From assembly GCF_014698035.1 (NCBI RefSeq), contig NZ_JACJSF010000002.1, forward strand, positions 62,001 to 126,000: a DNA stretch of 64,000 bases. The letters are read 5' to 3'. The notes below the pieces were generated by a model that saw only the letters and a list, made by a program, of their open reading frames with translations, was not told where the DNA came from and did no database searches. The DNA is from Desmonostoc muscorum FACHB-395. GTDB taxonomy: Bacteria > Cyanobacteriota > Cyanobacteriia > Cyanobacteriales > Nostocaceae. Both the position numbers and the translations under genes were made by a program. Positions 54,518 to 63,600 of this stretch are shown piece after piece. Positions within the stretch are counted from its first letter, which is position 1; the number at the start of each line of letters is the position of its first letter.

Positions 54518-55138
54518 ATGTTTTTTTCAAATTCTCTGGAAAATCAACTCCAGCGCTGGAACGAAACCATTCGTAATCAGCCAGAAAATCCTAACGCTTA
54601 CATTCGTCGGGGTATGGTTAACTTTCAATTGGCGAAAATTGATGAATCTATTAAAGATTTTGATATAGCAGAGGAACTGGATACCCGTATTAAACCCTAC
54701 CTCTGGCAACGTGGGTTATCGTATTATTATGCAGAAAGATTTTCTGAGGGTGCTGAACAATTTGAAATAGATTTGACTGTGAATGCTCAAGATGTAGAAG
54801 AAACAGTATGGCGATATCTCTGCATAGCTCGTTCGTTAGGTATTGAAGAGGCACGTAAATCTTTACTAACTGTGAAAAATGACCCTCGACGCATCATGCA
54901 GTACGTATATGATTTATATGCGGGAGATTGTACACCAGATGATGTTTTAACTGTTGGTCAATCAGAAGGTATAAAGGGAAATTTTTACAGTCATCTTTAC
55001 TTGGGATTATATTACGAAGTCGAGAAAAATGTTGATTTGGCTCAAGAATATATAGTTAAAGCTGCTGATAATTACAAAATTGATGATTATATGTGGTATC
55101 TAGCGCAGGTACATAAAAAATTACGAGAGTGGATATAG
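54518..55138 (+). CDS. Tetratricopeptide repeat protein
   Basis: A 206-residue helical protein. Clear TPR units are PNAYIRRGMVNFQLAKIDES and KPYLWQRGLSYYYAERFSEG, and a later one is YSHLYLGLYYEVEKNVDLAQ. There is no signal peptide. It probably mediates protein contacts; the partner is unknown. It is similar in layout to small TPR proteins resembling the lipoprotein NlpI, but without a lipobox. Confidence 0.8.
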   Translation: MFFSNSLENQLQRWNETIRNQPENPNAYIRRGMVNFQLAKIDESIKDFDIAEELDTRIKPYLWQRGLSYYYAERFSEGAEQFEIDLTVNAQDVEETVWRYLCIARSLGIEEARKSLLTVKNDPRRIMQYVYDLYAGDCTPDDVLTVGQSEGIKGNFYSHLYLGLYYEVEKNVDLAQEYIVKAADNYKIDDYMWYLAQVHKKLREWI

Positions 55139-55275
55139 TGCTTATAGTGACAACTGGTTTAATCCAAAATTAGCCTTTCAGGAAGTGTGACTATTTACAA
55201 CTTCTTCAGAATTTCCACCATTGTATGCGAAGCATCTGTGGAGATAGCATGAAATTCAAAGATTAACTTATCATG

Positions 55276-55878
55276 TCAATTTTCGGTTGCTTCAGTTTCA
55301 AACTGCACTTGGCGGTACAAAGAGGCGATCACAATTTCCACATCTACAGATTCCAGCCGCAATATATCGCCTAAATTATACTCTGACAGCACCCATTTCC
55401 CCTGTTCGTTGCGCCGAAATACTTCTACAATCGGTTGAGCTACTTGTACTAAGACATATTCTTGCAAGGTTGGAGATTGGCGATATTTGGCAAACTTTTT
55501 CCCCCTATCGGCAGCTTCTGTTGAAGGTGATAGAACTTCGATAATTAAACAGGGAAATTGTACCAATTGTGGATCGGTATCTCGCTCATCGCAAGTTACC
55601 ACCACATCTGGATAAAAATACTTTTGCCCCGGTTCTACTTGCACCTTCACATCTACAATGTATACTTCACAGGTGCGTAGGCGTAGCCCGTCGTAGACAT
55701 CGGCTAAGGCATCATCTAAGAGCTTAAAGAAATTGAGACAAACCCGATTATGGTTGCGTGTACCACCGCTCATGACCACAACTTCGCCATCCCAATACTC
55801 GTAGCGTTGCTCTTGGGCGGGTTCCCAAACCAGATATTCCTCTGCACTCATCAAAATGTTGTCGGGTAAAGCAACCAT
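55276..55878 (-). CDS. Uma2 family protein with an in-frame repeat insertion
   Basis: A 200-residue Uma2 protein with MSAEEYLVWEPAQEQRYEYW, KYFYPDVVVTCDERD, and LIIEVLSPSTEAADRGKKF, which hold the catalytic residues. A dispersed 26-bp repeat (55673-55698) lies in the coding region and supplies about nine codons (VYDGLRLRT) between ALAD and CEVYIVD. The protein stays in frame. The insertion lies before the catalytic motifs and may be tolerated in a surface loop. Confidence 0.88.
   Translation of the reverse strand: MVALPDNILMSAEEYLVWEPAQEQRYEYWDGEVVVMSGGTRNHNRVCLNFFKLLDDALADVYDGLRLRTCEVYIVDVKVQVEPGQKYFYPDVVVTCDERDTDPQLVQFPCLIIEVLSPSTEAADRGKKFAKYRQSPTLQEYVLVQVAQPIVEVFRRNEQGKWVLSEYNLGDILRLESVDVEIVIASLYRQVQFETEATEN
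55673..55698. repeat. 26-bp dispersed repeat inside the Uma2 gene
   Basis: GTGCGTAGGCGTAGCCCGTC and six further bases; the exact reverse complement lies at 56671-56696. The sequence is partly palindromic, as in common Nostoc intergenic repeats, but here it is translated. Confidence 0.9.
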
Positions 55879-55945
55879 TGGCGCGATCTCTTAATGATTC
55901 ACTTGATTTAGGATAGCGAAAAAAGGGCGTTCTCTTTTAGTATGA

Positions 55946-56332
55946 CTATTCCCACATCCTCTGAACAGAATAAGCATCGAATTTTTTATCCCTGCTAATA
56001 ATAATTAAGGAGTGATTGATAGCCTGTGCAATCAACATCCGGTCAAATGGATCGCCATGATGTAGCGGGAGATTCTGAATTTGAACTGTATCGGCAAAAG
56101 ATATCGGAATTATGAGGATATCTGAAGCGTCGATCACAGAACCTATCGTTTCATACCTTCGGTAAAGCGATAATTTGCCAAGGTTCAATTTGATGGCAAT
56201 TTCCCAAAGACTAGCGATGCTGAGATAAACTATATCTGCGCTATTGATCATCATCCTCAGATTATCTGGAAGGCTGGAGTCATTTTCAGTTAACCAGATA
56301 AAGGCATGAGTAGCTAAAAGGAAACCACTCAT
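55946..56332 (-). CDS. PIN-domain VapC-type toxin, first catalytic Asp lost
   Basis: A 128-residue PIN protein overlapping its antitoxin gene by 4 bp (ATGA). The usual N-terminal motif LLDTHAFIW reads LLATHAFIWL here, so the first metal-binding Asp is Ala (codon GCT for GAT). Other motifs are present: SIASLWEIAIKLNLGKL (Glu), HHGDPFDRMLIAQA (Asp) and IISRDKKFD (Asp). PIN nucleases need this acidic cluster to bind metal, so the toxin is probably inactive. Confidence 0.9.
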   Translation of the reverse strand: MSGFLLATHAFIWLTENDSSLPDNLRMMINSADIVYLSIASLWEIAIKLNLGKLSLYRRYETIGSVIDASDILIIPISFADTVQIQNLPLHHGDPFDRMLIAQAINHSLIIISRDKKFDAYSVQRMWE

Positions 56333-56559
56333 TCCATATATTCCTGAAAGACTTCCAGAGGTTCATCAAAGTCATCAGGCAAAGGTAAAACAAAAGTTCC
56401 TTTTAAGATGCCAGAACGATGCTTTTTTTGTGGTAAACTCTCTTGGGAAATAGCTTTTGAATAATTCTCAACTAAATATTTGGCATAATGCAAGAGTTCT
56501 TGTTTAAGTGGCTCTGGCATTTGATCTAGTGTTTGTAAAATTTCTGCATCAATAGCCAT
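56329..56559 (-). CDS. VapB-type antitoxin (DUF2281-like)
   Basis: A 76-residue protein beginning MAIDAEILQTLDQMPEPLKQ, with ELLHYAKYLVE and a C-terminal acidic tail (PLPDDFDEPLEVFQEY). This matches small antitoxins paired with PIN toxins. It overlaps the toxin gene by 4 bp. Confidence 0.85.
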   Translation of the reverse strand: MAIDAEILQTLDQMPEPLKQELLHYAKYLVENYSKAISQESLPQKKHRSGILKGTFVLPLPDDFDEPLEVFQEYME

Positions 56560-56620
56560 TATTTTTCCTGAGAGGTTCTCCTGTTTGTAATTTTATAGGA
56601 ATTTTTGGAAGGGATTTTAT

Positions 56621-56670
56621 TTTTCGGTTGCTTTGATTTCAAACTGCACTTCGCGGTACAAATGGGCAAT
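56621..56670 (-). pseudogene. 3' remnant of a second Uma2 gene
   Basis: On the minus strand this reads IAHLYREVQFEIKATEK and a stop, nearly the same as the C-terminus of the Uma2 protein at 55276 (IASLYRQVQFETEATEN). About 50 bp are shared at high identity. The rest of the copy is lost, and a 26-bp dispersed repeat borders the break. It is a decayed duplicate. Confidence 0.85.
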
Positions 56671-56929
56671 GTCTACGACGGGCTACGCCTACGCACACTG
56701 TGTCAGAATGGCTATTGTAGGCGATGATGCTGGTTAGAAGTGGTATGTGCTTTTCAGATGTGTAGCAAATTAGGCGATCGCCTCGAAAAAAACTTTCCGG
56801 TCGTGTCTTAACAGATAACCTAAACTATCTAACGCCCAAAATGAGCGGCAGCAGCTAACCTTTGCTTCACTACTAAGATATCTCAAATGTCCGCTTCGTC
56901 GACTTGTTAACTGACTGGATAACACCAAA
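56671..56929. repeat. Dispersed repeat and spacer beside the Uma2 remnant
   Basis: The 26-bp repeat (56671-56696) is the exact inverse of the copy inside the Uma2 gene. The rest of the gap, up to the HEPN-like gene, shows no convincing gene; a 70-codon leftward frame (56770-56982) overlaps that gene and looks non-coding. Confidence 0.6.
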
Positions 56930-57853
56930 TTATTGATCATCAATCCAATCGCTACACAGTTCACAAAACGAATCAGCTTCATTATCTATTGAATTTACCC
57001 AAGTAGGATAGCTAGAAATCTTAACTTCTTTCTCCCACTCTTGCAGAAAGGAAACGTATGGCTCCTCACATTTGAGGCAGTAGTGAACCATATATTCTGC
57101 TAGACAGTTGAAACAGTGAGCGATTCTAGGATATTTTGCAGTTGGGTCAGGAACAACAATTGCCTCCTTGTCGCACACTTCACACGTAAAATATTGATAA
57201 TCAATCCATTTTTCCTTTGGGTCTGAAATAGGTATTCCTTCTGTCTTCATGTGCTGAATGTAGAACAAATAAGCCATAGACAGAGTTCGATAAGTACTTT
57301 CACTTTCAATATCATCAACTTCTACTCCATTTTCAGAAAGTTCCTCTTTACGGATTTCGTCGAGGTTGTCTAGTTCAGTTTTGAGGCTCAAGCCTAATTC
57401 CTTATCTACAAACGTATCCAGAAAAACAAAAGCAGCACCTAAAAATTCTTTAACTTCACTTGGCTTGAGAGCAACTTCTTTATGTTCGATTGAATTTCTG
57501 GCTTTTCGCAAAGCATCTAATGCTCCACCCAGCTTGTATTTTCCTGATTCCTGACGTTCTGCATACTGGAACAGCGATAGCTTGGCTTCTCTGACTAAGA
57601 GATCGATCGCTTCATCAGAGCCTACTGTATTACCACTTTTTCGGTTTTTATAGATAAATGACTCATCATGTTTAGCCAGTCTCGCTTTTAGAAAGAGTTC
57701 AACGGCGTGAAAAACATGCAGAATCACATATTTCCAATCTGTGTTTCTTTTGCCGTAAAGATGATGCTCTACACCATGCACAAGAGAATCCATTGCGTTC
57801 TCTTCAAGCTTTACGACTAATCTCTGCTGGTTTGAAGTCGTCTCGTTTGTCAT
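56930..57853 (-). CDS. HEPN-like protein with C-terminal Cys4-type zinc fingers
   Basis: A 307-residue protein. The N-terminal half is helical with ILHVFHAVELFLKARLAKHD and KARNSIEHKEVAL; the latter holds RNSIEH, an R-X4-H motif of RNase-active HEPN domains. The C-terminal third has cysteine pairs (CEVC, HCFNC, CLKC, CELC) that look like zinc ribbons. HEPN proteins act in toxin-antitoxin and phage-defence systems. No nucleotidyltransferase (MNT) partner is adjacent. I do not know this exact architecture, so function is inferred. Confidence 0.75.
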   Translation of the reverse strand: MTNETTSNQQRLVVKLEENAMDSLVHGVEHHLYGKRNTDWKYVILHVFHAVELFLKARLAKHDESFIYKNRKSGNTVGSDEAIDLLVREAKLSLFQYAERQESGKYKLGGALDALRKARNSIEHKEVALKPSEVKEFLGAAFVFLDTFVDKELGLSLKTELDNLDEIRKEELSENGVEVDDIESESTYRTLSMAYLFYIQHMKTEGIPISDPKEKWIDYQYFTCEVCDKEAIVVPDPTAKYPRIAHCFNCLAEYMVHYCLKCEEPYVSFLQEWEKEVKISSYPTWVNSIDNEADSFCELCSDWIDDQ

Positions 57854-58033
57854 TTCTATCTCTTTACTAACTCAAATCACTGGCTAATTTCAGTTTAGCG
57901 ATTTGCTCAAATTACTTTACTGCGCGATCACTAAAAACGCAGCTAACCCAAAAGACCAAGAATCCAACAGATAACCTTAATACGGCGCCCCAAATTAGAA
58001 ACGAAACCAGCTAACTATATAACTACGAATTAT

Positions 58034-58603
58034 TTAGATTTTTCGTAACAATTCCCGAATAGCGATCGCACAATCACCAAAAGCTAAAGGTGAAATTGTC
58101 ACATCCTCTGCAAGTATGCTTTCACTGTGATAGCCGTCTGGACTAGGGAGACGATACATATACAACTTGCGTCCATTGACATCTAAAATCCAGTACTCAA
58201 TAATACCTGACTTAGCATAAGCGATCGCTTTTACTTCTCGATCGTATTTGAGACTGGAATCAGCTATTTCAATCAGTAAAAACACTTCGGAAGCATTGGG
58301 ATGGTGATCCTCATAATCTGATGGATTCAGCTTCACCACTGAAATATCTGGTTCTGGTTCCGAATAATCATCAAGTTGCACTGGTGACTGGATTCTTAAT
58401 AAAACTTTGTCACCCAAACGTTGACGTAATAACCTTTCTGTGCGGGTAATTGCTGATTCGTGAGCAGTACCTTTTGCTGACATTCTGATGATTTGTCCCG
58501 CGATTAATTCTAAGCGTTCTTCAGGATGAAAAATCCCCATTTCCGCCATTTGGTGATATTCTTGAACACTAATTAGGCGAATATTGGTCAGCATAAGATT
58601 CAC
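58034..58603 (-). CDS. Uma2 family endonuclease-fold protein
   Basis: A 189-residue Uma2 protein (GTG at 58603, or ATG at 58594). LISVQEYHQMAEMGIFHPEE, SEPEPDISVVKLN and VFLLIEIADSSLKYDREVKA match the family. Its start codon comes one base after the uvrB stop, so it is probably translated from the uvrB transcript. It is very like the Uma2 protein at 21862. Confidence 0.9.
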   Translation of the reverse strand: MNLMLTNIRLISVQEYHQMAEMGIFHPEERLELIAGQIIRMSAKGTAHESAITRTERLLRQRLGDKVLLRIQSPVQLDDYSEPEPDISVVKLNPSDYEDHHPNASEVFLLIEIADSSLKYDREVKAIAYAKSGIIEYWILDVNGRKLYMYRLPSPDGYHSESILAEDVTISPLAFGDCAIAIRELLRKI

Positions 58604-58604
58604 G

Positions 58605-60602
58605 TTAACGTCCTAGCATTTTATCCCGCAGATGTTTAATGCGATCGCGCAATTTACCCGCCTCTTCAAATTCCAGTTTTTTCGCCGCCTCTTTCATCTG
58701 CGCTTCTAACAGAGTAATCAACCCTGGAATCTGTTCTAATGGCAGTTCATCTATATGTTCATCTACAACTTTCAAGTCAGTTGCATTTAACCGCCGAGAT
58801 ACATCTAGAAAAGCCAAAATCGCATTACTTGATTTTTTGACAATTGGTTGTGGTGTAATTCCATGCAGTCGATTATGTGCTGTTTGAATACCACGCCGCC
58901 TGTCTGTTTCATCAATGGCTTTAATCATGCTACCTGTCATATTATCGGCATACAAAATCGCTTGTCCCTGGACGTGACGCGCGGCTCTACCAATAGTTTG
59001 AATTAAGGAACGCTCGGTTCGTAAAAAACCTTCTTTATCTGCATCCATAATTGCTACTAAGGAAACTTCGGGTAAATCCAAACCTTCCCGCAGCAAGTTC
59101 ACACCAACCAAAACATCAAATTTTCCCTCGCGCAAGTTCTGCAAAATCTCAATCCGCTCAATAGAAGTAATCTCGGAATGTAAATACCGTACCCTTATAC
59201 TGCGGTCTTGCAAATATTCGGTTAAATCTTCCGCCATCCGCTTGGTTAATGTGGTAATTAACACTCGTTCATGGCGATCGGCTCTATCTTTAATTTCGCC
59301 TAACAAATCATCAATTTGTCCTTCTGTAGGACGCACAGAAATTTCTGGATCAACCACCCCAGTTGGCCGAATTACTTGCTCAACTACATGGTCTTCAGAA
59401 ACTTCTATTTCCCAAGTTCCGGGAGTTGCGGAAACAAAAATACACTGATTAACCTTTTGCCAAAATTCTTCTGCTTTCAAAGGACGGTTATCAGCAGCAC
59501 TAGGAAGCCGAAATCCATGTTCAATTAAAACTTTTTTTCTCGCTTGGTCGCCGTTATACATACCGCGAATTTGGGGCACGGTTACGTGAGATTCATCAAT
59601 AATTAATAGCCAATCTTTGGGAAAATAATCAATTAAACATTCTGGTGATTCTCCAGCTTGTCTTCCTGCTAAGTGACGTGAATAGTTCTCGACACCGTTG
59701 CAGTAACCTACTTCGCGCAGCATTTCTAGGTCATAACGTGTACGTTGATCTATGCGTTGCGCTTCTAATAGTTTCCCAGCTTGTTCTAAGTCTAGTTTTT
59801 GCTGTTTCAACTCGGCGGCGATGTCGTGACAAGCTCCTTCTAAGCGTTCTTCTGGGGTGACAAAGTGACGCGCCGGGTAAACATTCACTGCTTCCAAGCT
59901 TTTGAGAATTTCCCCTGTCACCGGGTCAATATAGCGAATCGCATCAATTTCATCACCAAAAAATTCGACGCGGATAATTCGGTCTTCATAGGCTGGGCCA
60001 ATTTCTAAGACATCACCACGGACACGAAATTTTCCTCGGCCCATTTCGATGTCGTTGCGGCTATATTGAACATTTGCCAAATCCCGTAAAATTTGGCGTT
60101 GATTTACTTCCATACCTATTTGGAGAGGGAGGGCAGCTTTCAGATATTCTGCTGGCATTCCTAAACCGTAGATGCAGCTGATGGAAGCAACGACAATGAC
60201 ATCACGACGTTCAAACAGCGATCGCGTCGCCGAATGCCGCAACATATCTATTTCGTCATTAATCGCCGCCGTTTTTTCAATATAAGTGTCGGTAACGGGA
60301 ATATACGCTTCTGGCTGATAATAATCGTAGTAGCTGACAAAATACTCGACTGCGTTGTTGGGGAAGAAATCCCGCAACTCGTTACAAAGCTGTGCAGCCA
60401 AAGTTTTGTTATGCGCCAAGACTAGGGTTGGCTTGCCAATTTTCTCAATAACTGCTGCCACCGAAAATGTCTTACCAGTTCCAGTGGCTCCTAGTAAAGT
60501 TTGATAACGGTTGCCTGATTGGATACTAGCGGTTAGTTGTGCGATCGCTTGCGGTTGATCGCCTGTGGGACTAAAGGGAGCTTGAAGACAAAATTCTGTC
60601 AT
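58605..60602 (-). CDS. uvrB: Excinuclease ABC subunit B
   Basis: A 665-residue DNA repair helicase-like protein from the ATG at 60602 ([20 protein letters not shown]); 29 further codons are open upstream but not conserved. Motifs are the Walker [12 protein letters not shown], the beta-hairpin [21 protein letters not shown] (Walker B region), [16 protein letters not shown] and the UVR motif [20 protein letters not shown]. It works with UvrA and UvrC in nucleotide excision repair. A Uma2 gene follows at once. Confidence 0.97.
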   Translation of the reverse strand: MTEFCLQAPFSPTGDQPQAIAQLTASIQSGNRYQTLLGATGTGKTFSVAAVIEKIGKPTLVLAHNKTLAAQLCNELRDFFPNNAVEYFVSYYDYYQPEAYIPVTDTYIEKTAAINDEIDMLRHSATRSLFERRDVIVVASISCIYGLGMPAEYLKAALPLQIGMEVNQRQILRDLANVQYSRNDIEMGRGKFRVRGDVLEIGPAYEDRIIRVEFFGDEIDAIRYIDPVTGEILKSLEAVNVYPARHFVTPEERLEGACHDIAAELKQQKLDLEQAGKLLEAQRIDQRTRYDLEMLREVGYCNGVENYSRHLAGRQAGESPECLIDYFPKDWLLIIDESHVTVPQIRGMYNGDQARKKVLIEHGFRLPSAADNRPLKAEEFWQKVNQCIFVSATPGTWEIEVSEDHVVEQVIRPTGVVDPEISVRPTEGQIDDLLGEIKDRADRHERVLITTLTKRMAEDLTEYLQDRSIRVRYLHSEITSIERIEILQNLREGKFDVLVGVNLLREGLDLPEVSLVAIMDADKEGFLRTERSLIQTIGRAARHVQGQAILYADNMTGSMIKAIDETDRRRGIQTAHNRLHGITPQPIVKKSSNAILAFLDVSRRLNATDLKVVDEHIDELPLEQIPGLITLLEAQMKEAAKKLEFEEAGKLRDRIKHLRDKMLGR

Positions 60603-60855
60603 ACAGTTTTGCTGGAAATACCCTATCTCATGGTGACAATTTCGCCCTGTATCCATTGTAGCTGGCTTATCAGACCATATAAATGGCAATAATTTTTTAC
60701 AAAACTTATTAATTAAAATTTACTTATGTATCAGTTTTAAAGATACTTATATCTATGTGAGGTTTTTTAAGGTTAAACTTTAATATATATGGGAAAAAAT
60801 TTCATCTTTCCTTAATTATTGTAAAATTCAATTAACAAACCAGAGGTCTTCGTTT

Positions 60856-61320
60856 ATGACTATTAGCAGCGCTGGCAAAGCAATCAATTCTCGGCAAAAG
60901 CCTGCCAAGTCTCCAGGGGAAACTACAGAGGAAGTTGAAAATCAACAAGACCAGAGCTTGAATGCAGATAAAGTCGAGGAAGTTACTGAACTGCCAGTGG
61001 GAGCTTCTGGAACACTCGCCATTTCTGGAATTCGTCCCATAGGCGCTAGCGACTTAGAAGTTGCTGAACACCTGTCAATTGCTGGAGTGCGTCCTGTTAG
61101 CACCAGTACATTAGAAGTAGTTGAAACCTACAACTCAATGGGTATTCGTCCAATTGGCGCTAATACATTCCAAGTTGTTGAAAGTATTAATCTCTCTGGG
61201 ATTCGTCCAATTGGCTCAAGTTTATTGGTAATTGATGAAAGCTATTCCACCTTCGGTAATCGTCCAATAGCATCAAATGAGATTGACAATTCTGAAAGCC
61301 TGATGGGTTTTCTAGATTAG
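60856..61320 (+). CDS. Cyanobacterial protein of five 19-residue repeats
   Basis: A 154-residue acidic protein. After a disordered, Gln/Glu-rich N-terminal third, five units of 19 residues start GIRPIGASDLEV, GVRPVSTSTLEV, GIRPIGANTFQV, GIRPIGSSLLVI and GNRPIASNEIDN. No signal peptide or known domain. The repeats may form a beta-solenoid or a binding array. A terminator lies 29 bp after the stop, and the ATG is preceded by CAGAGGTC. Confidence 0.75.
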   Translation: MTISSAGKAINSRQKPAKSPGETTEEVENQQDQSLNADKVEEVTELPVGASGTLAISGIRPIGASDLEVAEHLSIAGVRPVSTSTLEVVETYNSMGIRPIGANTFQVVESINLSGIRPIGSSLLVIDESYSTFGNRPIASNEIDNSESLMGFLD

Positions 61321-61348
61321 ACAAAAGAAATATCCCCATAACTTTATT

Positions 61349-61379
61349 AACCCAGTTTCTATAGGAATCTGGGTTTTTT
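61349..61379 (+). terminator. Intrinsic terminator of the repeat-protein gene
   Basis: AACCCAG (61349-61355) and CTGGGTT (61369-61375) pair around a 13-base loop, followed by a T-run. Confidence 0.85.
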
Positions 61380-61669
61380 ATTTAAATAGTCAAAAGTAGA
61401 AATTACGATATTCGCCCTTTTTCTATGTCTTTTAGCATAGGTGACTAAACTGTTATTGCTTTAATTTACATTCAGTCAACAGCCATAACGCTTACTATGA
61501 CTACCTTTCTTAATTACGAGTTAAGCATTAGGAATTACGTTTTTTTTAATATGTCTTGTGGTGGAAGGCTTTAGCAAAAACTTTAAGCTACTGTGTAAAA
61601 GTAATCACAAAATATTTCAAAGTTAGTTATAGCTTTGAAAGGAATTTTTTACAAAATCAGGAGTACAAA

Positions 61670-61852
61670 ATGAGTATTGAAGATCGCGCTAAAGCTGCTG
61701 CTAAAAATGTTGAAGGTAAGGCCCAAGAAGCATTAGGAAATATCACTGGAGATCCAGAAGATAAAGCCAAAGGTAAAGCAAAACAAGCTGAAAGCGAAGT
61801 CCGTCATGGGATTGAAGACGTAAAAGATAATGTGAAGAAAAATATTGACTAA
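61670..61852 (+). CDS. CsbD-family stress protein
   Basis: A 60-residue, Lys/Glu/Ala-rich helical protein from the ATG at 61670, preceded by CAGGAG. SIEDRAKAAAKNVEGKAQEA and GDPEDKAKGKAKQAE are typical of CsbD proteins, which rise in stress or stationary phase in other bacteria. An open frame extends 38 codons upstream but is not coding-like. The function is unknown. Confidence 0.88.
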   Translation: MSIEDRAKAAAKNVEGKAQEALGNITGDPEDKAKGKAKQAESEVRHGIEDVKDNVKKNID

Positions 61853-62184
61853 CAATTCATAATTTTTTTGCAGAAACTCTAGGGATATCAATGGGGTGGA
61901 TTCCATTTTTGCAAGAAAGTATGAAGTGTTCAAGATTCATTCAATGCTATATATTTTTCTTGTCATCTTAGCAAGCATGGAAAGATAAAGGACTAGCTTG
62001 ATTGGCATAACTCTTGCAGAGGTGTAATTTATTACTCCTCTGCATTACAAAATAAATTTATTAATTTAGAGGAATAACCTCTATAAATTCCAATTTTATA
62101 AATGTCAGCAAGATGTAAGAAATTAGTTTGAACGTACAACTTATTCTATCTGTTATTTAAAGTGTTTTTTCAGGAGGTAAAAAA
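61853..62184. other. 330-bp spacer with two hairpins
   Basis: 62016-62043 is a near-perfect hairpin (GCAGAGG-T-GTAAT / ATTAC-T-CCTCTGC, one mismatch, 2-base centre). TAGAGG / CCTCTA (62067-62083) follows. They may terminate csbD or structure the next leader. GGAGG lies just before the next ATG. Confidence 0.55.
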
Positions 62185-62625
62185 ATGATTCTGTTTCAAC
62201 AAAGTCGCAAAATATTGGCGACTTTCCTTTTAATTGGAGTATTGATGATAACTACCGCCTGTGGTGGTGGTACTGTGTCACAAGTTGACCGCCCAACAAC
62301 TCCTTCAGCAATTGGCCGAGATGTAACTTATGCAGAGTTGGAGCGAGGCAATACTCCAAGCGGACAAACCTTTGGTAACTGGGTTGTGCAAACGTCTCAA
62401 GGATTGGTTCAGGACGCTTATGTTCGTGATAATAACAAACTAGGTGTTGTGATTTCCCCTAAAGTTAGTCCCAACGAAGTGCGACCATTAGCAAAATCCT
62501 TAGTTCAAGGTTTTCGGAAGAACTTTCCTAATCAAGACTTAAAGGTTTTGGTTTATGCGCCTGATAAGAAATTGATTTTGACTACTGAGTATGATGTTCA
62601 GACTAATCAAGTTAAGTATAGCTAA
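62185..62625 (+). CDS. Small lipoprotein of unknown function
   Basis: A 146-residue protein with a lipoprotein signal (ATFLLIGVLMITTACGGG, lipobox ITTAC). The mature part has YAELERGNTPSGQTFGNWVV and ends in a compact alpha/beta-type region (LVQGFRKNFPNQDLKVLVYA). I recognise no family. A strong ribosome-binding sequence (CAGGAGGT) precedes the ATG. It lies between csbD and another small gene, all in the same direction. Confidence 0.8.
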   Translation: MILFQQSRKILATFLLIGVLMITTACGGGTVSQVDRPTTPSAIGRDVTYAELERGNTPSGQTFGNWVVQTSQGLVQDAYVRDNNKLGVVISPKVSPNEVRPLAKSLVQGFRKNFPNQDLKVLVYAPDKKLILTTEYDVQTNQVKYS

Positions 62626-62737
62626 TTGCTGTATTTGCAATGAAAACTTGAAGAGAGTTTGATGAATTGGAATTTAGAGTTATGGCTTGGAAATACCAGC
62701 CATCAAAATAATTTGACGAAAAAAGGAGATAAGTAAA

Positions 62738-63259
62738 GTGGCAAGTAGCGAACAGTATAAACGTCAAATAATGAAAGATTTGGCTCAGGGTGATGTTGAA
62801 TCTTTAGATGATACTACAGCCGAATCAACGGCGGAATATCAAAATTTTGATGATTTCGCTCAACGGACAACACCAGATCAACGTCGGCAGTTATTTGGTC
62901 GATCTTTACATCCAGATCGGATTCCAACCAGCCAGATGGAGCCAGAATTACAGAATGCGATCGCACAAATTAAACCCAATGAACGGGATGATGTAGCAAG
63001 AGCCTTTTTCAAACACTTGAAGGAAAGAAAGCTTGACGAGAAGCATCTAGAGCAACAGTTGGGGCTTTCTACACACCACGCCAGCCGCATGACTGCTGAT
63101 GATGTTAGCAAACTCGCGTCTTTCGCATATCATAACCACCCCGATATTTTCCGCGAAGTGCTGGCAGAGCAACCAGGGATTATCAAGTTTCTCAGTAATC
63201 CTGTAGTAGCAGGTATTCTTGGCATTGCAGCGGCTAAGTGGTTGGGTAGTCGCAAGTAA
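62738..63259 (+). CDS. Unknown helical protein, probably stress-linked
   Basis: A 173-residue protein starting at a GTG after a very good ribosome-binding site (AAAAGGAGAT). An acidic N-terminal third leads to helical segments (LQNAIAQIKPNERDDVARAF, HHASRMTADDVSKLASFAYH) and a short C-terminal hydrophobic stretch (PVVAGILGIAAAKWLG) that may contact a membrane. I recognise no named domain. A terminator follows. Confidence 0.75.
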   Translation: MASSEQYKRQIMKDLAQGDVESLDDTTAESTAEYQNFDDFAQRTTPDQRRQLFGRSLHPDRIPTSQMEPELQNAIAQIKPNERDDVARAFFKHLKERKLDEKHLEQQLGLSTHHASRMTADDVSKLASFAYHNHPDIFREVLAEQPGIIKFLSNPVVAGILGIAAAKWLGSRK

Positions 63260-63292
63260 CTTCTGAATTTTGAGTGTATAAGTAACAAAGTC

Positions 63293-63318
63293 AGGTGAGC
63301 TATGCTCACCTTTATTTT
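63293..63318 (+). terminator. Intrinsic terminator
   Basis: AGGTGAGC and GCTCACCT pair perfectly with a 3-base loop (TAT), followed by TTATTTTT, 34 bp after the stop at 63259. Confidence 0.88.
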
Positions 63319-63600
63319 TCGCCTATTTATTATTTGGTAAAGATTATATATAAAGTATTATTAAATTATTTTTAGCCAAATAAAATTCACATAAATCTTA
63401 TATGTTTTTTTATTTAACTGGGTAATAACCTTATTGTTTGTAGCTTATTAGCTGCATTTTAAAAGGTTTTGATCAAATATATATTTTAAAGTTTTCATAA
63501 ATATAGGTAATTTTTTGTTGAAAATATTTTTTTTCAGCGATATTAACTTTGGAATTTACGAAAAAACACGTAATTTTCCCTAGCATCACAAATAGTCGTA
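63319..63600. other. AT-rich spacer, no gene seen
   Basis: Very AT-rich DNA with runs of A and T; it must hold the promoter of the next gene, but I cannot place it. Confidence 0.4.

Noticed and set aside
56770..56982. 70-codon leftward ORF near the HEPN-like gene
   Set aside because: It overlaps the HEPN-like gene on the same strand in another frame and has no coding features.
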